Shown here: in pieces, positions 8,373 to 17,410 of the stretch
How positions within the stretch are numbered: the stretch's first letter is position 1
How the letters are laid out: every line of letters starts with the position of its first letter
NCBI RefSeq assembly: GCF_026343115.1
Contig: NZ_JAPEMC010000001.1
Coordinates: forward strand, 3,224,001-3,288,000
Direction of reading: 5' to 3'
Length of the DNA stretch: 64,000 bases
From: Streptomyces sp. NBC_00102
GTDB taxonomy: Bacteria; Actinomycetota; Actinomycetes; Streptomycetales; Streptomycetaceae
Notes under the pieces: generated by a model
The model's input: only the letters and a program-made list of their open reading frames with translations
What the model was told of the DNA's origin: nothing
Databases searched by the model: none
Translations under genes and position numbers: made by a program

Positions 8373-9188
8373 ATGGGACTTCGCGCACAGGTACGGACGC
8401 GGGACGGCTGGGCGGTCCAGCACGCGATCGTCACGGTCACCGACATGACCGGCAACCAGATACTGCGCGCCACCGCCGACGAAGACGGTGCGACCCGCAC
8501 GGAAGAGCCGCTGCCCGCCGGCGCGTACACGGTGATCGTGACCGCCATCGGTTACGCCCCCGCAGCCTCCACCGCCCTCGTGACGGCCAGCGGCCGGATC
8601 GAGGCCGGCACCGTGGTCCTGGCCCGGCAGGGCGGCGTGGAACTCCCGCCGCCCGGCGACTGGTCGCTCGACCCCGCGCACTGCTCGGTGGCCGCCTCCG
8701 CCCAGCACCTGGGCATCTCCAGCGTGCGCGGCCGGTTCACCGAGTTCAGCGGCCGGATCGTGATCGACGAGGACATCGCCCGGTCCCGGGTGGACGCCGT
8801 CATCGACGCGGCGAGCATCGACACCGGCAACGGCCTGCGCGACAAGCACCTGCGGTCCGCCGACTTCCTCGACGTGGACCGGTTCCCCGAACTCTCGTAC
8901 ACCTCCCACGCGCTGGTCCCGGCCGGTCCGGACCGCTGGACGGTCGAGGGCGAGCTGACCATGCGGGGCATCGCCCGCCCCGTCGACCTCGACCTCACCT
9001 ACCTCGGCACCGGCCCCGACCCGTGGGGCGGGGTCCGGGCGGCGTTCCGCGCGACGGCCGAGCTGCGCCGTGACGACTTCGCCATGAACTACAACCAGGT
9101 CGTGAAGGCGGGCATCTCCGCCATCGGCACGACGCTCCGCGTGGAGCTGGACGTCCAGGCGGTCCAGGGCTCTTCCCTGCCCTCCTGA
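8373..9188 (+). CDS. YceI-family protein with N-terminal carboxypeptidase-regulatory-like domain
   Basis: A 271-aa protein. Residues 1-90 form an Ig-like repeat (DGWAVQHAIVTVTDMTGNQI ... GAYTVIVTAIGYAP) of the same type as the exporter tail. Residues 95-265 form the YceI lipocalin-like barrel: WSLDPAHCSVAASAQHLGIS, the IDAASIDTGNGLRDKHLRSA segment and FLDVDRFPELSYTS. YceI proteins bind long isoprenoid or lipid chains, usually in the periplasm, but no signal peptide is visible here. The strong site AAGGAGAGAGAA precedes the ATG at 8373. It probably belongs to the MarR-exporter locus; its cargo is unknown. Confidence 0.9.
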   Translation: MGLRAQVRTRDGWAVQHAIVTVTDMTGNQILRATADEDGATRTEEPLPAGAYTVIVTAIGYAPAASTALVTASGRIEAGTVVLARQGGVELPPPGDWSLDPAHCSVAASAQHLGISSVRGRFTEFSGRIVIDEDIARSRVDAVIDAASIDTGNGLRDKHLRSADFLDVDRFPELSYTSHALVPAGPDRWTVEGELTMRGIARPVDLDLTYLGTGPDPWGGVRAAFRATAELRRDDFAMNYNQVVKAGISAIGTTLRVELDVQAVQGSSLPS

Positions 9189-9200
9189 GCCGTACGCGAC

Positions 9201-9245
9201 GGGCCGGCCGCCGCGGAGGGTACGCCCTCCGCCGGTGACCGGCCC
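9201..9245 (+). terminator. Hairpin terminator after the YceI gene
   Basis: Nested arms: GGGCCGG (9201-9207) with CCGGCCC (9239-9245), and inside CGGAGGG-TACG-CCCTCCG (9214-9231). Confidence 0.7.
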
Positions 9246-9322
9246 GCCGTGCGTCCGGGGGCCGGTGGCAGGCCCTCCGGACGTCCCGGGCGGGCTGTGC
9301 GGACACCGCCTAAGCTGGGCAC

Positions 9323-9799
9323 ATGGCTCCCCACATCGCGACCAACACCACCGCCGACCGTGACGAGTTGCTGGAGTTCGTGAGGCCCCGGCACCGGGCG
9401 CTGCTGATCACCGCGCGGTCCGACGGCCGCCCCCAGGCATCCCCGCTGACCTGCGGGGTGGACGACTCCGGGCGGATCGTGGTCTCCACCTACCCGGAGC
9501 GTGCCAAGACCCGCAACGCCAAGCGGGACGACAAGGTCAGCGTGGTCGTCCTCTCCGACGACTGGAACGGCCCCTGGGTGCAGATCGACGGCTCCGCCGA
9601 GGTCATCGACGCGCCGGACTCGGTCGAGCCGCTCGTGGAGTACTTCCGCAACATCTCCGGCGAGCACCCGGACTGGGACGAGTACCGGGCCGCCATGATC
9701 AAGCAGGGCAAGTCGATCATCCGGATCACCCCGGAGCGCTGGGGACCCATCGCCACCGGCGGTTTCCCCGCCCGGCTCGTCACGGGCACGGACGCCTGA
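9323..9799 (+). CDS. PPOX-class F420-dependent (or FMN) oxidoreductase
   Basis: A 158-aa split-barrel protein of the pyridoxamine-phosphate-oxidase superfamily. It has the typical start HRALLITARSDGRPQASPLT, then VSTYPERAKTRNAKRDDKVS (cofactor phosphate binding) and GPWVQIDGSAEVID. In actinomycetes this subfamily mostly binds F420, although FMN cannot be excluded by eye. The substrate is unknown. The next gene starts 12 bp downstream, so the two are probably co-transcribed. Confidence 0.85.
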   Translation: MAPHIATNTTADRDELLEFVRPRHRALLITARSDGRPQASPLTCGVDDSGRIVVSTYPERAKTRNAKRDDKVSVVVLSDDWNGPWVQIDGSAEVIDAPDSVEPLVEYFRNISGEHPDWDEYRAAMIKQGKSIIRITPERWGPIATGGFPARLVTGTDA

Positions 9800-9811
9800 G
9801 GACCGCCCCGA

Positions 9812-10786
9812 TTGACTTCCGCGACCACGGTCCCGCCCGGCCCCGGCCTCCTCACCCGGGCCCGGCTGCTCACCGCCCCCGAGGTCTCCCCGGCCGTCCG
9901 CCTGGGGCTGGCGGCGACCACCGGGCGCCCGTGGGCCGCGTACCCGGCGGACGGGCCACCGGGCGGTACGGGACCGGTCGTCTACGTCGGGGCCACCCGC
10001 CCGGCGGGTCTGCCCGAGGATGAACTGATCTGGTTCCACAGCGTCAACGCCGGTACGGACGCGCTGCTCGCGCCCGGCACCTGGCCCGCCGGGGCGCTGC
10101 TGACCCGGACGGTCGGCCGGATGGGCGAGCGGATCGCGCAGTACGTGCTGGCCTGGGTGCTGGCCGAGTGCCAGTCGGTACCGGAGTTCGCGGCGCGGCA
10201 CGCGCGCGAGGAGTGGCGGCGCGAACCGTCCGAACTCGCCGCCGGGCAGACCGCGCTGATCCACGGCACCGGCCGGATCGGCTCGGCGGTGGCCTCCCTG
10301 CTGCGGGCCTGCGGGCTCCGCACGGTCGGGGTGGCCCGGACCGCGCCCGCCGTCCCGCCGGCCGGCTTCGACCGGGTGGTGGCGGCCGGCGGGGACGCCG
10401 AGCGGGAGGCGCTGGGCGAGGCGCGCTGGGTGGTCGCGGCGCTGCCGCTCACCGCCGCCACGGAGGGCTACTTCGGGGCGGAGCGCTTCGGGTGCGTGCA
10501 GGGGGCGTCGTTCGTCAACGTGGGGCGCGGGGCGACGGTGGACCTGCCGGCGCTGGAGACGGCGCTGCGGGCCGGGGCGGTACGGCGAGCGGTGCTGGAC
10601 GTGCTCCCGTCCGAGCCGGCCGCCCCCGGTGATCCGTGCTGGCGGCTGCCGCGCACGGTCGTCACCTCCCATTCGGCGGGCATCACGGAGGACGGGGACA
10701 TCGTCGCCGACTTCGCCGCCTGCTGGGCGGAGTCGGTCGCGGGACGGCGGCCGGAGCTGGCCGTGGACGTGCGCCGCGGCTACTGA
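9812..10786 (+). CDS. D-isomer specific 2-hydroxyacid dehydrogenase
   Basis: A 324-aa NAD(P)-dependent oxidoreductase. The Rossmann motif is GTGRIGSAVASLLRACGLRT. The catalytic-domain signature continues with VAALPLTAATEGYFGAERFG and FVNVGRGATVDLPALETALR, the RGA(Arg) and later Glu region, then LDVLPSEPAAPGDPCWRLP and the His-containing VVTSHSAGIT. The N-terminal catalytic half is short and divergent. A TTG start at 9812 gives 12-bp spacing from the preceding gene, with GAGGACCG as a modest ribosome site. The substrate cannot be told from sequence. Confidence 0.85.
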   Translation: MTSATTVPPGPGLLTRARLLTAPEVSPAVRLGLAATTGRPWAAYPADGPPGGTGPVVYVGATRPAGLPEDELIWFHSVNAGTDALLAPGTWPAGALLTRTVGRMGERIAQYVLAWVLAECQSVPEFAARHAREEWRREPSELAAGQTALIHGTGRIGSAVASLLRACGLRTVGVARTAPAVPPAGFDRVVAAGGDAEREALGEARWVVAALPLTAATEGYFGAERFGCVQGASFVNVGRGATVDLPALETALRAGAVRRAVLDVLPSEPAAPGDPCWRLPRTVVTSHSAGITEDGDIVADFAACWAESVAGRRPELAVDVRRGY

Positions 10787-10842
10787 CGGGCCGCCCGGCC
10801 GGGCTTTTCCGTCCGGATCGGGCCGCGGCAGGGGGCCGGGTC

Positions 10843-11061
10843 TCAGCAGGCCAGCATCTTCTGGACGGCCTGGCGGCTCACGCCCAGTTCGCGGGCGATG
10901 TCCGCCTGGGACACGCCCTGGCCGATGAGGCCCTGCATCAGGTCCCGGCGTTCGACGGCGGACTCCCGGGCCAGCCGGGTGTGGTGGACGGCCCGGTCCC
11001 GGGCCTCCCTGATGCGGTCGAAGGTCTGCTCGTGCGCGGTGAGGTCCGTCGTTTCTGCCAT
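10843..11061 (-). CDS. Small helix-turn-helix protein, 72 aa
   Basis: The N-terminal half is helical and charged (HEQTFDRIREARDRAVHHTR). The C-terminal half carries a clear HTH, GQGVSQADIARELGVSRQAV, ending QKMLAC. This is a Trp-repressor/sigma-4-like HTH as found in small DNA-binding proteins. The ATG at 11061 is preceded by two inverted repeats on the upstream side, which suggests autorepression. The family is otherwise unfamiliar to me. Confidence 0.75.
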   Translation of the reverse strand: MAETTDLTAHEQTFDRIREARDRAVHHTRLARESAVERRDLMQGLIGQGVSQADIARELGVSRQAVQKMLAC

Positions 11062-11071
11062 GGCCCCAGGA

Positions 11072-11106
11072 TGACAACCCCTCGTTGTCACGTCAACCCC
11101 TCGTTG
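11072..11106. promoter_or_regulatory. Two CAAC-N5-GTTG inverted repeats, candidate autoregulatory operators
   Basis: TGACAAC-CCCTC-GTTGTCA (11072-11090) is a 7-bp-arm palindrome. A second copy CAAC-CCCTC-GTTG (11094-11106) has the identical spacer, with centres 19 bp apart. Both lie within 45 bp upstream of the small HTH gene start. Confidence 0.65.
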
Positions 11107-11168
11107 TCGCCGAGGTCGCCGGGGTGCCGGGGGCGCCGGTCCGTTCGCGACGCGTCGTACCGCTCGTC

Positions 11169-11960
11169 TCAGCGGTCCCGGATCGTCTCGATGCCCGCGA
11201 TCAGCAGGTCCAGCGCGAAGGCGAAGTCCCGTTCACGCATCTCCTCGACCGTGTCGCCGCCGCGCGCGTCCATCAGGCCCTGCGAGACGTCGACGACCGG
11301 CTTGAGGCTCGGCTCGGAGCGGTACGCGGTCATCGCCTGCTGGAAGTACTCGTCCTGGCTGACCCCGGCGGCGGCCGAGCGGCGGCGGAGGTCGCCCTCG
11401 ATGGTGCCGAACCCGTACACGAACTGGAAGACCGCGGAGAGCGCCCCGGTCTGCCGGTGCAGGGGGAGACCGGTCGCCCGGATCACGTCCTGCACGGCGC
11501 GGGTGAAGAGCAGGGAGTGCGGTCCGATGTTGAGGAAGCTCCCGACGAGCGAGGACGCCCACACGTGGCGTACCAGCAACGCCCGGTACGCGGCCGCTAG
11601 TTCGCGCAGGCGGTCGGGCCAGGCGGCGTCCTCGCGGGGAGCCGCGATCTCGCCGTGGACCGAGTCGAGGGCCAGCTCCAGCAGGTCGTCCTTGGTGTCG
11701 ACGTACCAGTAGAGGGACATCGCGGTGACGTCCAGTTCGGCGGCCAGGCGGCGCATGGAGAACTTCGCCAGGCCCTCCGCGTCCAGCAGCCGGACCGTCG
11801 CGGCGGTGATCCGGTCCCGGTCGAGGCCGGCGGGCGAACCCTCCGACCTGCGGGTACGCGAGGCCGGGCGCTCGGTGAGCCACACGCTGGTCCGCATGGC
11901 CGATGGGGCCGGAGCCGTTCTCGGCGCGGGCTCCTCCGCCCGGTCTGCCGCGGACACCAT
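11169..11960 (-). CDS. TetR-family transcriptional regulator
   Basis: A 263-aa protein. After a 35-residue head, the TetR DNA-binding domain runs LDRDRITAATVRLLDAEGLA, MRRLAAELDVTAMSLYWYVD and TKDDLLELALDSV (HTH with the TetR-class YWYV). The C-terminal domain resembles the TetR_C type with a helical ligand pocket. ATG at 11960 with GAGGAGAG upstream was chosen over a farther in-frame start. It lies 77 bp downstream of an exporter gene in the same direction and probably represses it. Confidence 0.9.
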   Translation of the reverse strand: MVSAADRAEEPAPRTAPAPSAMRTSVWLTERPASRTRRSEGSPAGLDRDRITAATVRLLDAEGLAKFSMRRLAAELDVTAMSLYWYVDTKDDLLELALDSVHGEIAAPREDAAWPDRLRELAAAYRALLVRHVWASSLVGSFLNIGPHSLLFTRAVQDVIRATGLPLHRQTGALSAVFQFVYGFGTIEGDLRRRSAAAGVSQDEYFQQAMTAYRSEPSLKPVVDVSQGLMDARGGDTVEEMRERDFAFALDLLIAGIETIRDR

Positions 11961-12037
11961 GGCGCACTCTCCTCGTCTGCCCGGGGGACGGACCGGGCGG
12001 GACACCGTCACGGATGCCCCGGATGTCCCGTCCGATG

Positions 12038-13624
12038 CTATGCCGCCGAACCGGTCGGCTCCCCCGGCGTGTTCGGGCTTTCCTCCGCACCGGGAGTTCC
12101 GCCGGCCCGCTCCGCCCTGCGCAGCAGCGACGCGGCGGCCAGCCCGCCGACCAGGACCGCCGCCGCGCCCACCAGTTGGCCTCGCTCCAGCCCGGACGCG
12201 AAGGCGTGCGTGACGGCGGTGCGCTCCGGGCCGTCCCCGGCCGCCGCCAGTGCGGCGGGCAGGGAGGCCGCACCGGCGGCGGCGAGGGGCAGCAACGCGG
12301 CGAAGCGGGAGGTGAGGACCGCGCCGAGGACGGCGACCCCGAGGCCGTTACCGAACTCGGCGAGGGTGCCGTTGACGCCCGCACCCACCCCGGCGCGCTC
12401 CGGCGGGATGGCGCCCATGATCGCGGCGGCCATCGGGGGGCCCGAGAGGGCGATCCCCACCCCCATCACGACCAGGCCGAGCAGCATGCCCGCGTACCCG
12501 TGCGGGGCGAGCAGCGCCACCGCGGCAAGACCGGCCGCCAGCAGCGACATCCCGGTCGCGATCGTGGCGGGGGTACCCATCCGGGGCACCAGCCGGGCGC
12601 CGAGACCGGTGAGGTTGAGGGCGACCACGGTGAGCGCGAGCGGGGCGATGCGCAGCCCCGCCTCCAACGGCTCGTAGCCGAGCACGAACTGGAGGTGCTG
12701 GGTGAGCAGGAAGAGCGAGCCGCCCATCCCGAACGTGACCAGCACCGAGCCCGTCACCGCGCCGACGAAGGACCGGTTCCGGAAGAAGCGCATGTCGAGC
12801 ATCGGGTACGGCACGCGCAGCTCCCAGAGCGCGAACCCGGCCAGTACGGCCGCCCCGGCGAGCGCGGGCAGCAGCACCCGGAAGGAGGCCCAGCCGTGTT
12901 CCGGCCCGGAGATGATCGCGTACACCACGGCACCCATGCCGATCGTCGAGAGCAACGCACCGAGCAGGTCCGGGCGTTCGCCGTCCCGGTTCTTGAACTC
13001 CGGTACGAGGCGGGCCACGGCGACCAGCCCGAGGGCGGCGACGGGGAGGTTGACGAGGAAGATCGAGCCCCACCAGAAGTGGCCGAGCAGCACCCCGCCG
13101 AGCAGCGGCCCGGCCGCGAAGCCGAGGGAACTGACCGTGGCCCAGAGCCCGATGGCGCGGACCCGCTCGGTCTCGTCGAAGACCTGGACCACGACGGCGA
13201 GCGTACTGGTGAGCAGCAGCGCCCCGCCGACCCCCATCCCGGCACGGGCCGCGACGAGTTGGCCGGGGCTCTGGGCGAACGCCGCCACCAGCGAGCCGAC
13301 TCCGAAGACCGCGAGCCCGGCGAGCAAGGCTTTCTTACGGCCGTAGCGGTCCGAGGCACTGCCCGCGGTGAGCAGCAGGCCCGACTGGACGAGCGAGTAG
13401 GCGTTGATCATCCACTGCACCTGGGCCCCGGACGCACCCAACTCCCCGGTGAGGGAGGGGATCGCGACGTTGAGGACGGTGTTGTCGAGCAGCACGGTGA
13501 GCTGGGCGAGGCAGATCACGCCGAGAATCAGCCAGCGCCGGGGGTGCGGAGGCGGGCGGAGGGCGGGTTCGGGGCCGGGGCCGGGTTCGGGGCCGGCACA
13601 AGGGGTTGAGGCGTTCGCCGTCAT
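12038..13624 (-). CDS. DHA2-type MFS multidrug exporter, 14 TM
   Basis: A 528-aa EmrB/QacA-type drug:proton antiporter. After a Pro/Gly-rich head come RRWLILGVICLAQLTVLLDN (TM1, motif D1-like LDNTVLNVAIP), motif A SDRYGRKKALLAG, and motif C-like GLWATVSSLGFAAGPLLGG. The remaining TMs extend to about residue 505. The ATG at 13624 has TAGGAG. The TetR gene follows; together they form a typical regulated efflux pair with unknown substrate. The open frame continues far upstream without a stop, but the extension is antisense to the serine hydrolase gene. Confidence 0.92.
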   Translation of the reverse strand: MTANASTPCAGPEPGPGPEPALRPPPHPRRWLILGVICLAQLTVLLDNTVLNVAIPSLTGELGASGAQVQWMINAYSLVQSGLLLTAGSASDRYGRKKALLAGLAVFGVGSLVAAFAQSPGQLVAARAGMGVGGALLLTSTLAVVVQVFDETERVRAIGLWATVSSLGFAAGPLLGGVLLGHFWWGSIFLVNLPVAALGLVAVARLVPEFKNRDGERPDLLGALLSTIGMGAVVYAIISGPEHGWASFRVLLPALAGAAVLAGFALWELRVPYPMLDMRFFRNRSFVGAVTGSVLVTFGMGGSLFLLTQHLQFVLGYEPLEAGLRIAPLALTVVALNLTGLGARLVPRMGTPATIATGMSLLAAGLAAVALLAPHGYAGMLLGLVVMGVGIALSGPPMAAAIMGAIPPERAGVGAGVNGTLAEFGNGLGVAVLGAVLTSRFAALLPLAAAGAASLPAALAAAGDGPERTAVTHAFASGLERGQLVGAAAVLVGGLAAASLLRRAERAGGTPGAEESPNTPGEPTGSAA

Positions 13625-13888
13625 GCGGTCTCCTACGGGACAGCCTGCTGCGCGGCGGCCGGCGGTGGCCGGGGCGGGACTGGCGTTGCGGGACTGGCGG
13701 TACGGAGCGATCGCCATACACCGTAAGGGAGCTCTTCTACGGCGTACAAGTGAATGTCCGGCACTCACCCGAACGGGCGAACAGGTGCCCGGGCCGGGTT
13801 TGCCACCGGTCGGCACGGCACGCGCGGTCGGCGGCCCGGTCGGCGCGGGAGTCCTCCTTCCGGCGGGAGGACCGCGAAGGTGGGTCCC

Positions 13889-15055
13889 ATGACGACGGAC
13901 TTGCGCGCATTCCTGGAACCCCACGTCGAACGGGGCGCCGCCCCGGGTGCCGTGGCTCTCGTGGCCCGTGGCGACCGCGTGGACGTGACCGCGTCCGGCT
14001 CGGCGGACACCGACGGGTCCGCACCGATGGCCCGCGACACCATCTTCCGGATCGCCTCCCTGACCAAGCCGATCGTCGCCGCCGCCACGATGGTGCTGGT
14101 CGACGAGGGGCGGCTGACCCCGGGCCAGCCCGTCGGGACCTGGCTGCCGGAACTGGGCGCTCCCAAGGTCGTCACGACGCCGGACGGCCCGATCGACGAC
14201 GTCGTACCGGCCAGGCGGCCGATCACCGTGTTCGACCTGCTCACCTTCCGTGCCGGGTACGGCTTCCCCTCCGACTTCGCGCTGCCGGCCGTCGCGCCGC
14301 TCTTCTCCGAGCTGAACCAGGGCCCGCCGCAGCCTCAGGCGGTGGCGGAGCCGGACACCTGGATGCGGACCCTGGCGCGCATCCCGCTGCTTCGGCAGCC
14401 CGGCGAGGCGTGGCTCTACAACACCTGCTCGGACATCCTCGGGGTGCTGATCGCCCGGGTCTCGGGGCGGTCGCTGCCGGAGTTCCTGGCGGAGCGGCTG
14501 TTCGAACCGCTCGGCATGAAGGACACCGGGTTCGCCGTCCCGGCGGCGGACCTCGGCCGGTTCACCGGTTACTACCGGGCGCACCAGGACGGCGGGTTCG
14601 ACCTGGTCGACGCGGCGGACGGGCAGTGGAGCAGCATGCCGGCGTTCCCCTCGGGGGCGGGCGGTCTGGTCTCCACCGCCGACGACTGGTTCGCCTTCGC
14701 CCGGATGCTCCTCGCGGGCGGCCTGGCCGGCGACGGGACGCGGCTGCTGTCGGCCGCTTCGGTGCGGCAGATGCTGACCGACCACCTCACCCCGGCCCAG
14801 CGGAGGGCGAGCGGCCTCTTCACGGAGGGGCAGGGCTGGGGGTTCGGCGGGTCGGTCGACGTGGAGATCCAGGACCCGTGGAACGTACGCGGGCGGTACG
14901 GCTGGATCGGCGGCACCGGCACCGCCGGGCACATCGTCCCGTCCACCGGGCTGGCCACCCTGCTGCTGACCCAGGTCGAACTGGGCGGGCCGAAGCCGCC
15001 GGAGCTGATGCGGGAGTTCTGGACGTACGCGGCACGGGTCGCGGAGGCGGACTGA
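13889..15055 (+). CDS. Serine hydrolase of the beta-lactamase/class C esterase family
   Basis: A 388-aa protein with the penicillin-recognising serine hydrolase motifs: SLTK (Ser57-x-x-Lys60) in FRIASLTKPIVAAATMVLVD, and YNT in AWLYNTCSDILGV (the YxN box). It ends with a GTGTAGHIV segment in place of a KTG box. There is no signal peptide at the chosen ATG (13889, GGACCGCGAAGG upstream), so it is probably cytosolic, acting as an esterase or D-amino peptidase-like enzyme rather than a secreted lactamase. It is divergent from the MFS gene. Confidence 0.88.
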   Translation: MTTDLRAFLEPHVERGAAPGAVALVARGDRVDVTASGSADTDGSAPMARDTIFRIASLTKPIVAAATMVLVDEGRLTPGQPVGTWLPELGAPKVVTTPDGPIDDVVPARRPITVFDLLTFRAGYGFPSDFALPAVAPLFSELNQGPPQPQAVAEPDTWMRTLARIPLLRQPGEAWLYNTCSDILGVLIARVSGRSLPEFLAERLFEPLGMKDTGFAVPAADLGRFTGYYRAHQDGGFDLVDAADGQWSSMPAFPSGAGGLVSTADDWFAFARMLLAGGLAGDGTRLLSAASVRQMLTDHLTPAQRRASGLFTEGQGWGFGGSVDVEIQDPWNVRGRYGWIGGTGTAGHIVPSTGLATLLLTQVELGGPKPPELMREFWTYAARVAEAD

Positions 15056-15108
15056 GCGCGGGGCCCGGCCCAGCGTTCCCGGCCCGCATTCCGTCCCCCG
15101 ACCGAGTC

Positions 15109-15145
15109 GGGCCCGGTCAACAGCCATGGGGCTGCTGCCGGGCCC
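15109..15145. terminator. Hairpin between convergent genes
   Basis: Outer arms GGGCCCGG/CCGGGCCC (15109-15116, 15138-15145) and inner arms CAGCC/GGCTG. It serves the serine hydrolase and the convergent GT39 gene. Confidence 0.7.
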
Positions 15146-15196
15146 TCCTCACCCGTGGGGACGGGTGGTCTTCATGAGGTGCCGCCGTGGACCGTG

Positions 15197-17410
15197 TCAG
15201 CTCTTGGGCTGCGTCAGGTCGTAGAAGGTGGCACTCCCGACGGTCACCTCCTTGAAGGTGTCCTCGACCCAGGCCGAGATCTTCGAGGACGTGCCGCTGT
15301 CTCCGCCGCCCATGCCCATGCCGCCGCCGATGAAGTAGTGGATCTTCCCGGCGGACACCTGGCTCTTGAACTGCGCCAGCGTCGGGGAGGGGTCGCTGCC
15401 GTTGAAGCCGCCGATGGCCATCACCGGATCCCCGGTGGCGAGTTGGTAGCTGGCCGAGTTCTGCGAACCGATCGCCGCCGCGACCCAGGTGTAGTCGTCG
15501 GCGTTCTTCTCCAGGAGCTTCTGCGCCTCGGCCGAGACCGTGGCGCCGTTGAGCAGGCCACCCATGCCGCCTCCACCGCCACCGCCCGGGCCGCCTTCGC
15601 CCATGCCGCCCGGCATCCCGCCGGCGTTCGTGCCGTTCTGGCCGCCCGTGCCCTGGCCGGGCATCTGCCCCGCCGTGCCGTTCGGAGCCGTACCGGTGGG
15701 AGGCGTACCGCCGCCGGGGAACTGGCCGTTCGGGCCACCCGCCTGGCCGTTGCCCTGGCCGCCGTTGCCCTGGCCGTTGCCCTGGGCGGTCATGCCGCCG
15801 GGGGGCTGCATGCCGCCGCCTCCGCCGCCGGGGCCGCCGCCACCCCCCATCACGCTGGCGCCGGAGGGGCCGGCCGTGACGATGGAGCCCTGGTGTCCGG
15901 TGTTCAGCGTGGACACCGTGTACGCGGCCGGGCCGGCCAGTGACGCGGCGGTCGCGACCGCCGCGACCACGAGCCCGAGCGGCCGTCCCACCCGTCCCGC
16001 GAACACCAGCCATACGGCGCTGATCAGGCCGAAGAGCAGGACCGTCCAGCGCAGCCACGGCAGGTAGTCCGGGGTCCGGCCGAGGAGGACGTACGCCCAG
16101 ACCGCGGTGGCGGCGACGGTCGCGCCCAGCACCGAACTCGCCCACCAATCGGCCCGCTCCTCCCACAGCGCGACGGCACCGATGCCGACGAGCGCCGCGA
16201 GGTAGGGGGCGAGGGCCACCGTGTAGTACTGGTGGAAGATGCCGGCCATGAAGCTGAAGACCAGCGCGGTCATCAGCAGCGACCCGCCCCAGGCGAGGAA
16301 CGCGGCCCGGCGCGCGTCGGTGCGCGATGCCTTCCGGGTGAGCCAGAGCCCGGCCACCAGGAGGATCAGCGCGGCGGGCAGCAGCCAGCTGATCTGGCTG
16401 CCGATCTCGGAGTTGAACATACGGCCGATGCCGGTCTCGCCCCAGCCGCCGCCCTGACCGCCACCACCACCGCCGCCGACGCTGCCGGTCTCGTCGCCGC
16501 TGATGCGGCCGAGTCCGTTGTAGCCGAAGGTCAGTTCCAGGAAGGAGTTGTTCTGCGAGCCGCCGATGTACGGGCGGGAGGAGGCGGGCCACAGCTCGAC
16601 GATCGCCACCCACCAGCCGCCCGCGACGACCATCGTCAGGGCCGAGAGGGCCAGTTGGCCGAACCTCTTGCGGACGGGGACGGGCGCGACGACCGCGTAC
16701 AGCACGGCCAGCGGCGGCAGGATCAGGAACGCCTGGAGGGTCTTCGCCAGGAAGGCGATCCCGACCGCGACACCTGCCCAGACCAGCCACTTGGTACGGC
16801 CGTTCTCCACCGCGCGGAGCACGCAGTAGACGGTGACGGTCATCAGCAGCGCGAGGAGCGCGTCGGGGTTGTTGAAGCGGAACATCAGCGCGGCGACCGG
16901 GGTCAGCGCGAACGCGCCCACCGTGAGGAGGCCCGCCGCGGCGCTGAAGCGGCGGCGCACGGCCGCGTAGAGCACCCCGGCGGTGGCGACGCCCATCAGC
17001 ACCTCGGGCAGCAGGATCGCCCAGGAGCCGAGGCCGAAGATCCGCACCGAGAGCGCCATCGGCCAGAGGGCGGCCGGAGGCTTGTCCACGGTGATCGCGT
17101 TGGCCGCGTCGGAGGAGCCGAAGAAGAACGCCTTCCAGCTCTCGCTGCCGGCCTGGACGGCCGCGGAGTAGAAGGAGTTGGCGTACCCGGAGGCGCTGAG
17201 GTTCCAGACGTAGGCGAGCGCGACCACCAGCAGCAGGCCGAGGAAGGCCGGGCGCGCCCAGGCCGGGTCCTCGGGCCTGCCGCGCCAGAGCCGTCCCGCC
17301 CGGCCGGTCCCGTCGGCGGGAGCCGCCCGGTGGGAGGCCTGGGGCGCGGCGGGCGGCACCGGGGGCGGCGGTGGCGCGGGGTACGCGTCGGGGTGGAGGG
17401 AGGCGGTCAT
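15197..17410 (-). CDS. GT39-like membrane glycosyltransferase (ArnT/PMT type)
   Basis: A 737-aa integral membrane protein that likely moves a sugar from a polyprenyl-phosphate donor to an outer-face acceptor. A Pro-rich cytoplasmic head (1-45) leads to TM1 (AFLGLLLVVALAYVWNLSAS). The first outer loop has the family's acidic region and SSDAANAITVDKPPAALWPM (DKPP motif), followed by many TMs to about residue 470. The C-terminal 240 residues are an exported Gly/Pro/Gln-rich region (many GGGGG and GNGQGNGGQ runs). The segment ends in a folded-looking domain (VSAEAQKLLEKNADDYTWVA on). It overlaps the upstream GT2-GtrA gene by 4 bp (ATGA), indicating coupling. Confidence 0.9.
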   Translation of the reverse strand: MTASLHPDAYPAPPPPPVPPAAPQASHRAAPADGTGRAGRLWRGRPEDPAWARPAFLGLLLVVALAYVWNLSASGYANSFYSAAVQAGSESWKAFFFGSSDAANAITVDKPPAALWPMALSVRIFGLGSWAILLPEVLMGVATAGVLYAAVRRRFSAAAGLLTVGAFALTPVAALMFRFNNPDALLALLMTVTVYCVLRAVENGRTKWLVWAGVAVGIAFLAKTLQAFLILPPLAVLYAVVAPVPVRKRFGQLALSALTMVVAGGWWVAIVELWPASSRPYIGGSQNNSFLELTFGYNGLGRISGDETGSVGGGGGGGQGGGWGETGIGRMFNSEIGSQISWLLPAALILLVAGLWLTRKASRTDARRAAFLAWGGSLLMTALVFSFMAGIFHQYYTVALAPYLAALVGIGAVALWEERADWWASSVLGATVAATAVWAYVLLGRTPDYLPWLRWTVLLFGLISAVWLVFAGRVGRPLGLVVAAVATAASLAGPAAYTVSTLNTGHQGSIVTAGPSGASVMGGGGGPGGGGGGMQPPGGMTAQGNGQGNGGQGNGQAGGPNGQFPGGGTPPTGTAPNGTAGQMPGQGTGGQNGTNAGGMPGGMGEGGPGGGGGGGMGGLLNGATVSAEAQKLLEKNADDYTWVAAAIGSQNSASYQLATGDPVMAIGGFNGSDPSPTLAQFKSQVSAGKIHYFIGGGMGMGGGDSGTSSKISAWVEDTFKEVTVGSATFYDLTQPKS

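Noticed and set aside
5500-8388. Minus-strand open frame of 962 codons over the MFS exporter
   Set aside because: It is a shadow of the high-GC coding strand. The product is full of Asp/Arg/Gly runs, has no ribosome site and no family likeness.
13625-15127. N-terminal extension of the MFS exporter frame to 1,029 residues
   Set aside because: The extension lies antisense to the serine hydrolase gene; the ATG at 13624 has its own ribosome site and gives a normal exporter.
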